The position numbers were made by a program, and so were the translations under genes. DNA of 64,000 nucleotides from positions 316,494-380,493 of the forward strand of contig DOTG01000041.1 in the NCBI GenBank assembly GCA_003512955.1, read 5' to 3'. Shown piece by piece: positions 16,199-23,321 of this stretch (positions within the stretch are counted from its first letter, which is position 1; each line of letters opens with the position of its first letter). The notes under the pieces are model-generated. The model searched no databases, was not told where the DNA came from, and was given only the letters and a program-made list of their open reading frames with translations. The DNA comes from Marinilabiliales bacterium (GTDB lineage: Bacteria > Bacteroidota > Bacteroidia > Bacteroidales > SZUA-534).

Positions 16199-16460
16199 AT
16201 GACTTTTTACACATACATTTTATTCAGTGAAGCCAGGAACCGGGACTACATCGGTAGCTGCGAAGATTTGGCCATCCGCTTGGCAAGGCATAATGCCGGA
16301 GCGCCCCCCTTCAACTAAAAGCGGGAGGCCGTGGCGGATTGTATGGTCTAATGGGCACCCTTCAAAGCCGGAGGCCATCCGGCAAGAAACCCAAATCAAG
16401 AAAATGAAGAACCGCGGGTTTATCGAAAACCTGATAAAACATCCCAACGGCACGGCATGA
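16199..16460 (+). pseudogene. GIY-YIG endonuclease-family gene with a one-base frameshift
   Basis: From ATG 16199 the frame reads MTFYTYILFSEARNRDYIGS, with the Y-I-L and Y-I-G halves of the GIY-YIG signature, then RLARHNAGAP, and stops at 16316. The family pattern resumes in the next frame as PSTKSGRPWRIVW followed by the catalytic-Glu segment QETQIKKMKNRGFIENLI, ending at 16460. The switch falls in a run of six C (16304-16309). Five C would restore one frame of about 86 residues, the normal size of these small UvrC-N-like proteins. It could be a real mutation, a phase-variable tract or a sequencing error. The gene sits between tRNA-Met and a partial copy of that tRNA, so it is probably the cargo of a small element. 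Its biochemical target is unknown. Confidence 0.85.
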
Positions 16461-16461
16461 A

Positions 16462-16520
16462 TTAGAGCGTCCCGATTGGATCGGGAAGGTCGCCGGATCA
16501 TTCCCGGCTCTCGCTACAAG
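16462..16520 (+). repeat. right copy: partial tRNA lacking its 5' half, with a substituted anticodon arm
   Basis: This copy keeps TTAGAGCG, the variable loop, T arm, 3' acceptor strand and flanking CAAG of tRNA-Met in the same register. The acceptor 5' strand and 5' part of the D arm are absent, so it cannot fold as a tRNA. The anticodon arm (16470-16486) is replaced by a different perfect stem, TCCCG/CGGGA, around loop ATTGGAT. It immediately follows the stop codon of the GIY-YIG gene. Confidence 0.9.
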
Positions 16521-16547
16521 AGGAGAACAAACGGTTTTCCTTTTTTT
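16521..16547 (+). terminator. diverged second copy of the tRNA terminator
   Basis: AGGAGAA, loop CAAACGG, TTTTCCT and a T-run. Compared with the first copy the bases changed on both arms, but a 7-bp stem with one G-U remains. It also ends transcription from the GIY-YIG gene. Confidence 0.75.
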
Positions 16548-16565
16548 AGACATGGCCTTTTATTT

Positions 16566-18059
16566 CTATTTCTCAAAAGAGGCCATTGAAACCATCAGTT
16601 TTTCAAGAATTTTAGACGTTTGAAAGGTTGTTCCGTTAAAATTATTGATCATTACGGCAAATGCTATTTCCCGTCCTTTGGCTGAGGTTACATACCCGGC
16701 AAAACACTTGACCCGGTCTAAAGTCCCGCTTTTAGCCCGGATATTTCCTTGTGCGGGTGTTCCTAAGGCTACTTTCCTAAGTGTTCCATTAACTCCAGCA
16801 ATGGGTAATGATTGGTAAAACTCCTCAAAATAGTTACTCCTGTTTTTCATATACGATAAAAGAAAAACTATTTGTCGCGGGGTGACTGTATTGTAATGTG
16901 ATAATCCACTTCCATCATATAATGCCATTCCTTCAACATCCATTCCTCTGGTTTTCCAAAAATTGGTAATAACTTTTGTAGCACTATCTGTTATAGGCAT
17001 CGAACCTAATAGTATAGCGGATTGCAACAAACAGTGTTCTGCATAAAGGTTAATGCTATTGATATTTGTTTTTGCAATTATTTCATGAAGTGGGGGAGAT
17101 AAAACTTCATGGATTTGTTGAATATTTAATAACTTACCATTTACAGAACTTCGCAATAACCGGGTGGTGGATGAGGAATCCGTTAATTTGATGCCGATAT
17201 TCGTCAAATGGCTTTGAAGTTCATATGCAGCGAGTAATGGCGGATCGGGAACGGAACCTTTTACTTTAAAATCAGTTTTATTAAGCGGCAACGAACCTTT
17301 AATCAACCGATGAGGTTCATAAGGGGGCCCAAAAATATTGATGTTGTCGTAGGTTATGGTATCAGAAAAAGAATTGTTCTCAAACCATAAATTTGGAATT
17401 TTTGGTTCAATGGCAGTCACTATCGTTGAGTCACCTCTATGATTGAATGTCGTGAATGAAAGGGTATATCTGTTATCATGGATGGTTAACCCACTGGCTC
17501 CGGCTCCATAATAATTTCCCATATTCTGCCACGACCAGGTAGTGGGTGTCATTTCATCGGAAAAATAATCAGCATCGCCAATGATTTGACCACTAATGGA
17601 ATCAATTCCAAGTTTTACAATGGCATCAGTCCAGTTTTTTAAAAAAAGAAAGTTTTGAGAAGAATCAAAATAGATGGAGCCTAGTGTTGGATCTCCGCCT
17701 CCTTGAATGATAATGCTACCATTCAAAACTTTGTTTGCTGAGTCAATGGTTCCTGTATATCCCAATTGAGTCCGGAATTGAAACTGAGGCCCGGCCAGTT
17801 CAAGGAGGGTAGCTGTGGTAATTAGTTTTTGCACCGAAGCGGGTTTTAAAGCCAAATCGGCTTGGTACGATGACAGAACCTCCCCCGAATTCAGGTCAAC
17901 TGCATAAAAAGCAATACTGGCGTTCTTCATGCTGGGATGATTTATCACTTCTTTTAGTGTCCGATTAATCAGGTGATTTTTTTTAACCATTGGCCTTAAT
18001 TGCCCATGCCCATTAAATCCGATGAAGACAAGTACCATCCATCCAAAAAAATACTTCAT
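16566..18059 (-). CDS. dacB: D-alanyl-D-alanine carboxypeptidase/endopeptidase (PBP4, peptidase S13)
   Basis: A 497-residue secreted penicillin-binding protein that trims or cleaves peptidoglycan cross-links in the periplasm. The signal peptide MKYFFGWMVLVFIGFNGHGQ is followed by the S13 motifs: catalytic SxxK in ASVQKLITTA, the SGLSHYN segment in the position of SxN, and KSGTLDR in the position of KTG. Between SxxK and SxN lies the long insert typical of class C PBP4. The frame extends upstream to 18143, but the hsp20 terminator occupies that stretch, so the ATG at 18059 is chosen. It is transcribed in the same direction as hsp20, separated by that terminator. Confidence 0.95.
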   Translation of the reverse strand: MKYFFGWMVLVFIGFNGHGQLRPMVKKNHLINRTLKEVINHPSMKNASIAFYAVDLNSGEVLSSYQADLALKPASVQKLITTATLLELAGPQFQFRTQLGYTGTIDSANKVLNGSIIIQGGGDPTLGSIYFDSSQNFLFLKNWTDAIVKLGIDSISGQIIGDADYFSDEMTPTTWSWQNMGNYYGAGASGLTIHDNRYTLSFTTFNHRGDSTIVTAIEPKIPNLWFENNSFSDTITYDNINIFGPPYEPHRLIKGSLPLNKTDFKVKGSVPDPPLLAAYELQSHLTNIGIKLTDSSSTTRLLRSSVNGKLLNIQQIHEVLSPPLHEIIAKTNINSINLYAEHCLLQSAILLGSMPITDSATKVITNFWKTRGMDVEGMALYDGSGLSHYNTVTPRQIVFLLSYMKNRSNYFEEFYQSLPIAGVNGTLRKVALGTPAQGNIRAKSGTLDRVKCFAGYVTSAKGREIAFAVMINNFNGTTFQTSKILEKLMVSMASFEK

Positions 18060-18110
18060 ATTTTCAATGTTTTTGGTTGATGAAAGTACACTTTTACAAT
18101 CAATTCCGAT

Positions 18111-18137
18111 AAAAAAGCCACCAGAATTTCTGGTGGC
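18111..18137 (-). terminator. intrinsic terminator after hsp20
   Basis: On the minus strand GCCACCAG, loop AAATT, CTGGTGGC, then TTTTTT. It lies 27 bases past the hsp20 stop and upstream of the dacB start. Confidence 0.85.
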
Positions 18138-18163
18138 CAGCATTCTTTGATGAACAAAAGTGA

Positions 18164-18598
18164 TTATGAAATTTTAATCATTTTCATCAGCTTCGATTTT
18201 TCCTTTGCCTTTGGAATTTCAACGGTTAAAATCCCGTTCTGGTACGAAGCTGCAATTTTATCAGCCTCTGCATTTTCAGGCAGGGTGAAGCTTTTACTGA
18301 ACGAAGCACTGGTGAACTCACGGCGGAGGTATTTTTTGTCCTCGTTTTTATCCTCACTCTCCGCTTTATGTTCGTAAGAAATCACCAAGCGGTTTTCTTC
18401 CACATTTACCTGAAAATCTTTCTTTTCAATACCTGGGGCAGCAATTTCCACATGAAAGTTTTTTTCATCTTCACTTATATTTACTGAAGGTGAAAAACGG
18501 GAATAGTTTTCGCCCCAAAAATTATCCAACCATTGATCTGTAAAAAAACGATCCACTAATGTTGGCATGCTGTTCGAATTTTTCATTGTTGGTAACAT
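18164..18598 (-). CDS. small heat shock protein (Hsp20/alpha-crystallin family)
   Basis: A 144-residue ATP-independent holdase. After a variable N-terminus (VDRFFTDQWLDNFWG), the alpha-crystallin domain runs from about residue 38 to 138, with VNISEDEKNFHVEIAAPGI, the conserved FxVNVEENRLVIS segment and, near the end, AASYQNGILTVEIPK (the (A)xxxNGVLT signature) and a short C-terminal extension ending in IKIS. It should form large oligomers in the cytoplasm. The ATG at 18598 is fixed by a strong Shine-Dalgarno sequence, unusual in this window. Monocistronic, bounded by a terminator. Heat regulation is expected for the family, but no CIRCE-like repeat was seen. Confidence 0.96.
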   Translation of the reverse strand: MLPTMKNSNSMPTLVDRFFTDQWLDNFWGENYSRFSPSVNISEDEKNFHVEIAAPGIEKKDFQVNVEENRLVISYEHKAESEDKNEDKKYLRREFTSASFSKSFTLPENAEADKIAASYQNGILTVEIPKAKEKSKLMKMIKIS

Positions 18599-18604
18599 AG
18601 TTTT

Positions 18605-18612
18605 ATCCTCCT
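18605..18612 (-). promoter_or_regulatory. strong ribosome binding site of hsp20
   Basis: AGGAGGAT on the minus strand, 6 bases before the ATG. Most genes in this window have no recognisable Shine-Dalgarno. hsp20 and infC are the clear exceptions. Confidence 0.8.
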
Positions 18613-18749
18613 ATAGTTTTAAGTTAAACATCTCACATTTTGTTTGATGATTTCCTTTTTTCAAACCTGATACCAAGGACGAAAAATCGCTGGAAATGGC
18701 AGAAAAACCCAGTTCTGATAATGACAATATGGCATTTTATGAAAAATAT

Positions 18750-19754
18750 TCACGTCACAATGTCGTAAATTAAAGAAATAGGGCTCTTACAATTGGGGCA
18801 ATATTTTCCATCAAAAGCTGGCTCCCATTGGATTTTATACCCATTCCGATGGATTAAAACTTGGTTGCACTCAGGGCAGTTGGTTGAAGAGTATCGGGAT
18901 TGATGGACGTTGCCCAAATAGACATAATTTAATTCTTTTTTTGCTAATTCGTAAAACTGTATAAGGGTATCCTCAGGAGTTGGATGGATGTTTTGTTTAT
19001 ACCGTGGAAAATATTTTGAAAGATGTAAAACCGTATCTTTTCCCAACTCTTTCCTAATCCATTGAACCATTTCAATAAACTGTTCGGGATTGTCGTTTTT
19101 GTTTGGGATAATTAAATTGGTAATTTCCAGGTGCTTTTTGTAGTTAGTTATCAGTTTCAGGCTTTCCAAAACGGGAGCCAATTTTCCTCCAGCCATTTCA
19201 TAATAAAAATTCTCGGTAAAAGCCTTTAAGTCGATATTAAATGCATCTATCACAGGTAACAATGCTTCAAGCGGAGCTGAATTAATATATCCATTTGATA
19301 TCATGACTGTTTTTAATCCATGTCCCTTTGCAAGCGAAGCAACTTCGTGCATAAATTCGAACCAAACCGTTGGTTCGTTATAAGTAAATGCAATACCAAT
19401 ATTTGAAGGCCGTTCCAAAGCCTTAGCAATAACCTCAGCCGATGTAAATATTTTGCCATGAAGGTGATCCAGTTCAGCAACCTGCGAAATTTGCCAGTTT
19501 TGGCAGAAATTGCAGTGTAAATTGCATCCAAAACCACCTAACGAAAGAATTTCGGCACCAGGATAAAAATGGTATAAGGGTTTTTTTTCAATGGGGTCGA
19601 ATGCCATGCTTGATAGAAGGCCTTGCTGTTTATTTCTGATTCTGCCGCCAATATTATATCTTACACCACAGATGCCGGCTTTGCCTTCCTGCAAAATACA
19701 TTGGTGAGGGCAGATCAGACATTGAATTTTCCGCTTAACCTTCAGGTAAAACAT
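18750..19754 (-). CDS. amrS: AmmeMemoRadiSam-system-type radical SAM enzyme
   Basis: A 334-residue radical SAM protein. The 4Fe-4S/SAM motif is GCNLHCNFCQNW (C-x3-C-x2-C). An N-terminal cluster CLICPHQCILQEGKAGICGVR and a C-terminal CPECNQ...CPNCKSP zinc-ribbon-like pair flank the barrel. This pattern (AmrS, related to pyruvate-formate-lyase activators) is characteristic of the AmmeMemoRadiSam family. The usual partners AMMECR1 and Memo are not adjacent. The physiological reaction is unknown. The ATG at 19754 (MFYLKVKRKIQC) is preferred over an upstream TTG at 19778. It is an isolated gene, convergent with nothing downstream except hsp20 on the same strand. Confidence 0.9.
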   Translation of the reverse strand: MFYLKVKRKIQCLICPHQCILQEGKAGICGVRYNIGGRIRNKQQGLLSSMAFDPIEKKPLYHFYPGAEILSLGGFGCNLHCNFCQNWQISQVAELDHLHGKIFTSAEVIAKALERPSNIGIAFTYNEPTVWFEFMHEVASLAKGHGLKTVMISNGYINSAPLEALLPVIDAFNIDLKAFTENFYYEMAGGKLAPVLESLKLITNYKKHLEITNLIIPNKNDNPEQFIEMVQWIRKELGKDTVLHLSKYFPRYKQNIHPTPEDTLIQFYELAKKELNYVYLGNVHQSRYSSTNCPECNQVLIHRNGYKIQWEPAFDGKYCPNCKSPISLIYDIVT

Positions 19755-19934
19755 GGTGCAATCTGTTTTTAAGTCCAATTTAGAGAAACCGTACCGATAA
19801 TCAAAAAAAAAATGAGGTGATAATTTTTAGATTTTTTTCACGGCTCCATAAGAATCGTAAAGATGCCATAAATCATAAATCAATTCTTAATATTTTAGAT
19901 AATTTTGAATACACAACAAACCAAAAAATATAAT

Positions 19935-20216
19935 ATGGAAAGTTTAACCCGTTTGCGTGAGATTAAAAAAGAGGTACTTCAGATGGATTTCAATTATAAA
20001 AATGTCCACCGGATTATGTACCTCTTGTATGAAACCAAATCACTGTTTGAGGATAAATACCCAATTCCAAACAAAGACATCGCGAATGATCAAACGAAAA
20101 AGGTAATAGCCCATGAATTGATGAAGCTGATTAAAGCCAATACGGAGGATGAAATCAAGAAAGCATTTTTTGAGGTGGTTGAGAACTTTAAATTGGTTAT
20201 GGCCTACATATCATAA
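19935..20216 (+). CDS. hypothetical helical protein
   Basis: A 93-residue, highly charged and apparently all-helical protein without cysteines, signal peptide or membrane segment. No family is recognised. Coding is supported by length, normal amino-acid composition and a TAATTTTG promoter-like element at 19900-19907 just upstream. That element overlaps the earlier in-frame TTG at 19905, so the ATG at 19935 (MESLTRLREIKKEV) is preferred. It converges with the methyltransferase gene. Confidence 0.75.
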   Translation: MESLTRLREIKKEVLQMDFNYKNVHRIMYLLYETKSLFEDKYPIPNKDIANDQTKKVIAHELMKLIKANTEDEIKKAFFEVVENFKLVMAYIS

Positions 20217-20242
20217 CGTCAATGTAGTTAGCTCTTTCATCT

Positions 20243-21628
20243 TTATAAAAATGGAGGTTTAAGTCCCTCCTTTTTGGGCAAGGCCATTCGAATGCGCCAA
20301 CCCACAGGGAAAAGATTATTGGAACGGTTTCCAAGATGATTGGTCCATCCTAAGGGAACATCCTGGTATGTTACCAAATGGTAGCCTTTCACAGCTTGAG
20401 TTGTATGGATATTTTCTTTTTTCAGGTATTGCAGTGCTTCGTAATGGCTGAGTTCAATCTTAGGAAAAGACAACTGTTGAAGCATATTTGATAAGGCAAA
20501 ATCAGGATGGGGAATGAATTTTTTACCTTTTTGTTCTGCAACAATGACTCCGGACTTTAGTACCCGGAGTTTTTGCTGAAGGTATAATGTTAATGATTCA
20601 GTTTCAGCAGGATAGGCTATTATTGTTTCTTCCTTAATCTGAAACTGTACATTATCAGGTTCTTTCACCCACTCTTTAAGGGTAACCTGGGATTCCCTTG
20701 AAAGTTGATTGGGTTGGGTTTTTACTTTAAAATAAAACGGCTTATCTTCAGATTCTTTTTGGACGATTCCAGCAAAAAAACCTTCACCTTTTATTTTATG
20801 AGGTAAAAACTGGTACCCAACCATTCCATGCCATTCTATTTGATGAATCCCCCATTCCACTGGTACAGGTACTTTAATACTTTTTGCATTTAACTGTTCC
20901 GACATCCAAACCAGGTTCTTCTCATTTTCGTTGGGATTGTAGGTACAGGTACTGTAAATTAAAAACCCACCGGGTGCCAAGGAACCCCAGATATCGGCAG
21001 TAATTCGTTGTTGGCGTAAGGCACACAATTGGGTGTTTTCAACCGACCATTCCCCAATGGCCGATTCGTCGCGGCGGAAGAGCCCTTCACCCGAACAGGG
21101 GGCATCTACAACAATAACATCAAAAAAACCTTCTAATGATTTAAATTCTTTGGGATCGTTTTGAGTGACTACTACATTGGGATTTCCCCATTTTATTACG
21201 TTTTCGGCCAAGATATGTGCTCTTGATTTGATGACCTCATTTGCAACCAAAATACTCTTTTGGTTCATTAATGATGCAACATGAGTGGTTTTTCCGCCTG
21301 GAGCCGCGCATAAATCAAGAATTTTTAATGGAGTAGCTTCATTAAATAATTGTTTGAACAGGTAACCGGTAAACATGCTGCTGGCTTCCTGTACATAATA
21401 AGAACCTGCATGAAAAAGAGGGTCTAAGGTAAATACCGGACGTTTCTGCAGATAAAAACCATTGGGTTCCCACGAAACTTTCTGCAACGTGGTAATAGAC
21501 TTATTAAATTTTTGAGGATTCAACCGGATGCTGATGGATGGTGGGGATTGCAGCGAATTGGAAAAATCGGTATAACCTTCGCCGAGTTGTTCCCGCATCC
21601 GGTGAATAAAAGCCAGTGGAAATTCCAT
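20243..21628 (-). CDS. RsmF/RsmB-type (NOL1/NOP2/Sun family) RNA cytosine-C5 methyltransferase
   Basis: A 461-residue SAM-dependent methyltransferase that makes m5C in rRNA or tRNA. It has the SAM-binding LDLCAAPGGKTTH, motif IV DAPCSGEG with one cysteine and motif VI STCTYNPNEN with the other, which together are the two-cysteine mechanism of this family. The N-terminal 90 residues include the LRxN-like SIRLNPQK segment. The C-terminal 160 residues resemble the PUA-like extension of RsmF. The exact target cannot be assigned. Transcribed alone and divergently from the small gene at 21769. Confidence 0.95.
   Translation of the reverse strand: MEFPLAFIHRMREQLGEGYTDFSNSLQSPPSISIRLNPQKFNKSITTLQKVSWEPNGFYLQKRPVFTLDPLFHAGSYYVQEASSMFTGYLFKQLFNEATPLKILDLCAAPGGKTTHVASLMNQKSILVANEVIKSRAHILAENVIKWGNPNVVVTQNDPKEFKSLEGFFDVIVVDAPCSGEGLFRRDESAIGEWSVENTQLCALRQQRITADIWGSLAPGGFLIYSTCTYNPNENEKNLVWMSEQLNAKSIKVPVPVEWGIHQIEWHGMVGYQFLPHKIKGEGFFAGIVQKESEDKPFYFKVKTQPNQLSRESQVTLKEWVKEPDNVQFQIKEETIIAYPAETESLTLYLQQKLRVLKSGVIVAEQKGKKFIPHPDFALSNMLQQLSFPKIELSHYEALQYLKKENIHTTQAVKGYHLVTYQDVPLGWTNHLGNRSNNLFPVGWRIRMALPKKEGLKPPFL
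20246..20270 (-). terminator. terminator overlapping the end of the methyltransferase gene
   Basis: On the minus strand GGAGG, loop GGACTTAAA-like, CCTCC then ATTTTT. The T-run encodes the last codons before the stop. Confidence 0.5.
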
Positions 21629-21768
21629 ACATCCAATTTTTACAAATGTAATGAGTCACAGGGTGATTACAAACCTTTTCTTTTATAATGCTCCAAAACA
21701 TTTCGTAAAATAGAGCAAAAATGTTACCTTTAAGAAACCTAATTAAAAAATAACCAAAGGGTTAAAGA

Positions 21769-21966
21769 ATGAACCAATCAAAAAGAAATAAAATCCATTT
21801 TGAACCCAGAATTGAGATTCGCCCCGATTTGGCTTTTGTTGAAACATTTCAAGACGGGAGCCAGCTAATCCGAAAGCGCGGCCACATGATTATTGTGGAG
21901 GCCTGCAATGCGTGTTTAAGCCAATACATCCTACAGGCCGATCTTACCAAATTTAGCTGTAATTAA
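21769..21966 (+). CDS. small hypothetical protein
   Basis: A 65-residue product beginning MNQSKRNKIHFEPRIEIR and containing one CNAC pair near the C-terminus (residues 45-48). No family recognised, and no signal peptide. It begins shortly after a TACCTTTA element (one mismatch to TAnnTTTG) at about 21725 and ends 120 bases before the ferritin gene. The amphipathic beta-like pattern (LAFVETFQDGSQLIRKRGHMIIVEA) and ordinary codon use make it likely to be real. Confidence 0.6.
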   Translation: MNQSKRNKIHFEPRIEIRPDLAFVETFQDGSQLIRKRGHMIIVEACNACLSQYILQADLTKFSCN

Positions 21967-21985
21967 AATTTTAAGAATTCATACC

Positions 21986-22025
21986 TTCGTATTATTCTTT
22001 TCTATTATTTTTGAATAGAAAGAAT
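21986..22025 (+). promoter_or_regulatory. promoter of the ferritin gene with overlapping inverted repeat
   Basis: TATTTTTG at 22006-22013 matches TAnnTTTG, with TTCG 16 bases upstream as a weak -33. An inverted repeat, ATTCTTTTCTATT on the left and AATAGAAAGAAT on the right (about 21993-22025), spans the -7 element with one unpaired base. It could be an operator or a hairpin in the leader. Confidence 0.5.
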
Positions 22026-22086
22026 AACTGAATTCCTCTCATAAACTAGAAAATTAAAATTTACTAATAACATAAAAAAGAAGACA

Positions 22087-22590
22087 ATGAAACAGAAAAG
22101 TATCGGATTATTGAACAAGGCCATTGCTGATGAGCTGTCAGCAGTCCACCAATACATGTATTTCCATTTTCACTGTGATGATCAGGGATACGATTTGTTG
22201 GCCAATCTTTTTAAACGCACTGCCATTGAGGAGATGATGCACGTTGAGAAGCTTGCAGAACGTGTTTTATTTTTGAAAGGTGAAGTGGAAATGGTTGTAG
22301 CCGAACCCGTAAAAAAAATCCACAGTGTGGCTGAGATGCTGCTTACCGCTACTAAAATGGAAGAAGCAAGTGCCCGCGATTACAACCTATGGGCTAACGA
22401 ATGTGCACAAAATGCCGATTCTGTCTCAAAAAAATTGTTCGAATCGTTGGTTGAAGACGAAGAACGGCATTTTGACCGCTATGATGTGGAAATGGAAAAC
22501 CTGAAAAAGTTTGGAGACAATTATCTGGCGCTACAATCTATTGAAAGAAGTAAAAATGCAGCTTCCGGAGGTAGTCATCCTGTTGATTAA
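22087..22590 (+). CDS. bacterioferritin-type ferritin-like protein
   Basis: A 167-residue four-helix-bundle iron protein. The ferroxidase residues are visible as Glu in ADELSAVHQY, E-x-x-H in IEEMMHVEK, Glu in KMEEASARDY and E-x-x-H in EDEERHFDR. The methionine before HVE occupies the position of the haem-ligand Met52 of bacterioferritins, so haem binding is possible. The C-terminus is a flexible Gly/Ser-rich tail. Its role would be iron storage or peroxide-dependent iron oxidation in the cytoplasm. It has its own promoter and terminator, hence a single-gene unit. Confidence 0.94.
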   Translation: MKQKSIGLLNKAIADELSAVHQYMYFHFHCDDQGYDLLANLFKRTAIEEMMHVEKLAERVLFLKGEVEMVVAEPVKKIHSVAEMLLTATKMEEASARDYNLWANECAQNADSVSKKLFESLVEDEERHFDRYDVEMENLKKFGDNYLALQSIERSKNAASGGSHPVD

Positions 22591-22598
22591 GAAGATGG

Positions 22599-22619
22599 GC
22601 CCTGAAAAGGGCTTTTTTT
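22599..22619 (+). terminator. intrinsic terminator after the ferritin gene
   Basis: GCCC, loop TGAAAA, GGGC and seven T. The stem is short but directly follows the stop codon. Confidence 0.75.
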
Positions 22620-22623
22620 GATA

Positions 22624-23148
22624 TTATTTTGCAGAACGTAGCAGCGTATCCAGAATCGGTTTGGATGGGTTACGGCGAAATGTTGAAGTTGACATCGGCT
22701 TTTTACCTGTATTGCGGTTATATCCTGTCCTTGTTACCGTAAACTCCTCATTGGTAAAAACAAAATGAAATAAAGTGCAAATATTTTGATCTGGAAAAAT
22801 CCCATCCATTCTTTTCCAACCCGAAAGGTTGCTTAATCGGTTGGGTACATCTAATTTTTTATCTAAGATATTGGTTTTATTGGTAAAACTCACGCAACAG
22901 GCTTGCCCCACCGTGTCGATCATGAGTTGAAACATTAATATCCCTTTCAATTTATCGAGTTGTTTGGCTTCAATTCCTTTAAGAAAATCCATCACCATAA
23001 CAGAATCGTTGGGTTCGTAATAAATAATTGTTTCTTGGTCCTCGAGCATGAATTTTAAGGGGCAAATCGTGGATTGGTTTTCAAACATTTTTTGACCTAA
23101 AAGAGAACCGCTCCAGAAAACGAAGGTTATAAAAACCAGATATTTCAT
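22624..23148 (-). CDS. secreted hypothetical protein
   Basis: A 174-residue protein with a signal peptide (MKYLVFITFVFWSGSLLGQ). The middle contains KGILMFQLMIDTVGQACCVSF, which resembles the strand pattern of TonB C-terminal-like or energy-transducer domains, but too weakly for a family call. Two adjacent cysteines and two others could form disulfides in the periplasm. It is divergent from nothing nearby: it lies after the NO reductase terminator on the same strand and converges with the ferritin gene. Function unknown. Confidence 0.8.
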   Translation of the reverse strand: MKYLVFITFVFWSGSLLGQKMFENQSTICPLKFMLEDQETIIYYEPNDSVMVMDFLKGIEAKQLDKLKGILMFQLMIDTVGQACCVSFTNKTNILDKKLDVPNRLSNLSGWKRMDGIFPDQNICTLFHFVFTNEEFTVTRTGYNRNTGKKPMSTSTFRRNPSKPILDTLLRSAK

Positions 23149-23263
23149 AATTTACTTTTTTGTAAAATCATCATATTAAGGGGTTTCAATAATGCTCATA
23201 AAGGTAAGCGGTATTCTTAAGACTTCCCAATATTTTATGCGGATGAATTTCTCAAAATTAGAA

Positions 23264-23300
23264 GAAAAAAGCCCTATGGAATTTTTTATTCCATAGGGCT
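23264..23300 (-). terminator. intrinsic terminator of the NO-reductase operon
   Basis: A 13-bp perfect stem (AGCCCTATGGAAT with ATTCCATAGGGCT) around a five-base loop, followed on the minus strand by six T. Confidence 0.9.
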
Positions 23301-23321
23301 ACCAATTTGAACATGTTCATT

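Noticed and set aside
16227..16460. Independent 77-residue protein in the second frame of the GIY-YIG region
   Set aside because: Its first 25 residues make no sense as protein, while the family match is split over two frames. It is one frameshifted gene.
16462..16520. Second tRNA (tRNA-Pro, TGG)
   Set aside because: The 5' acceptor strand and half of the D arm are missing, so no cloverleaf can form. It is a partial copy.
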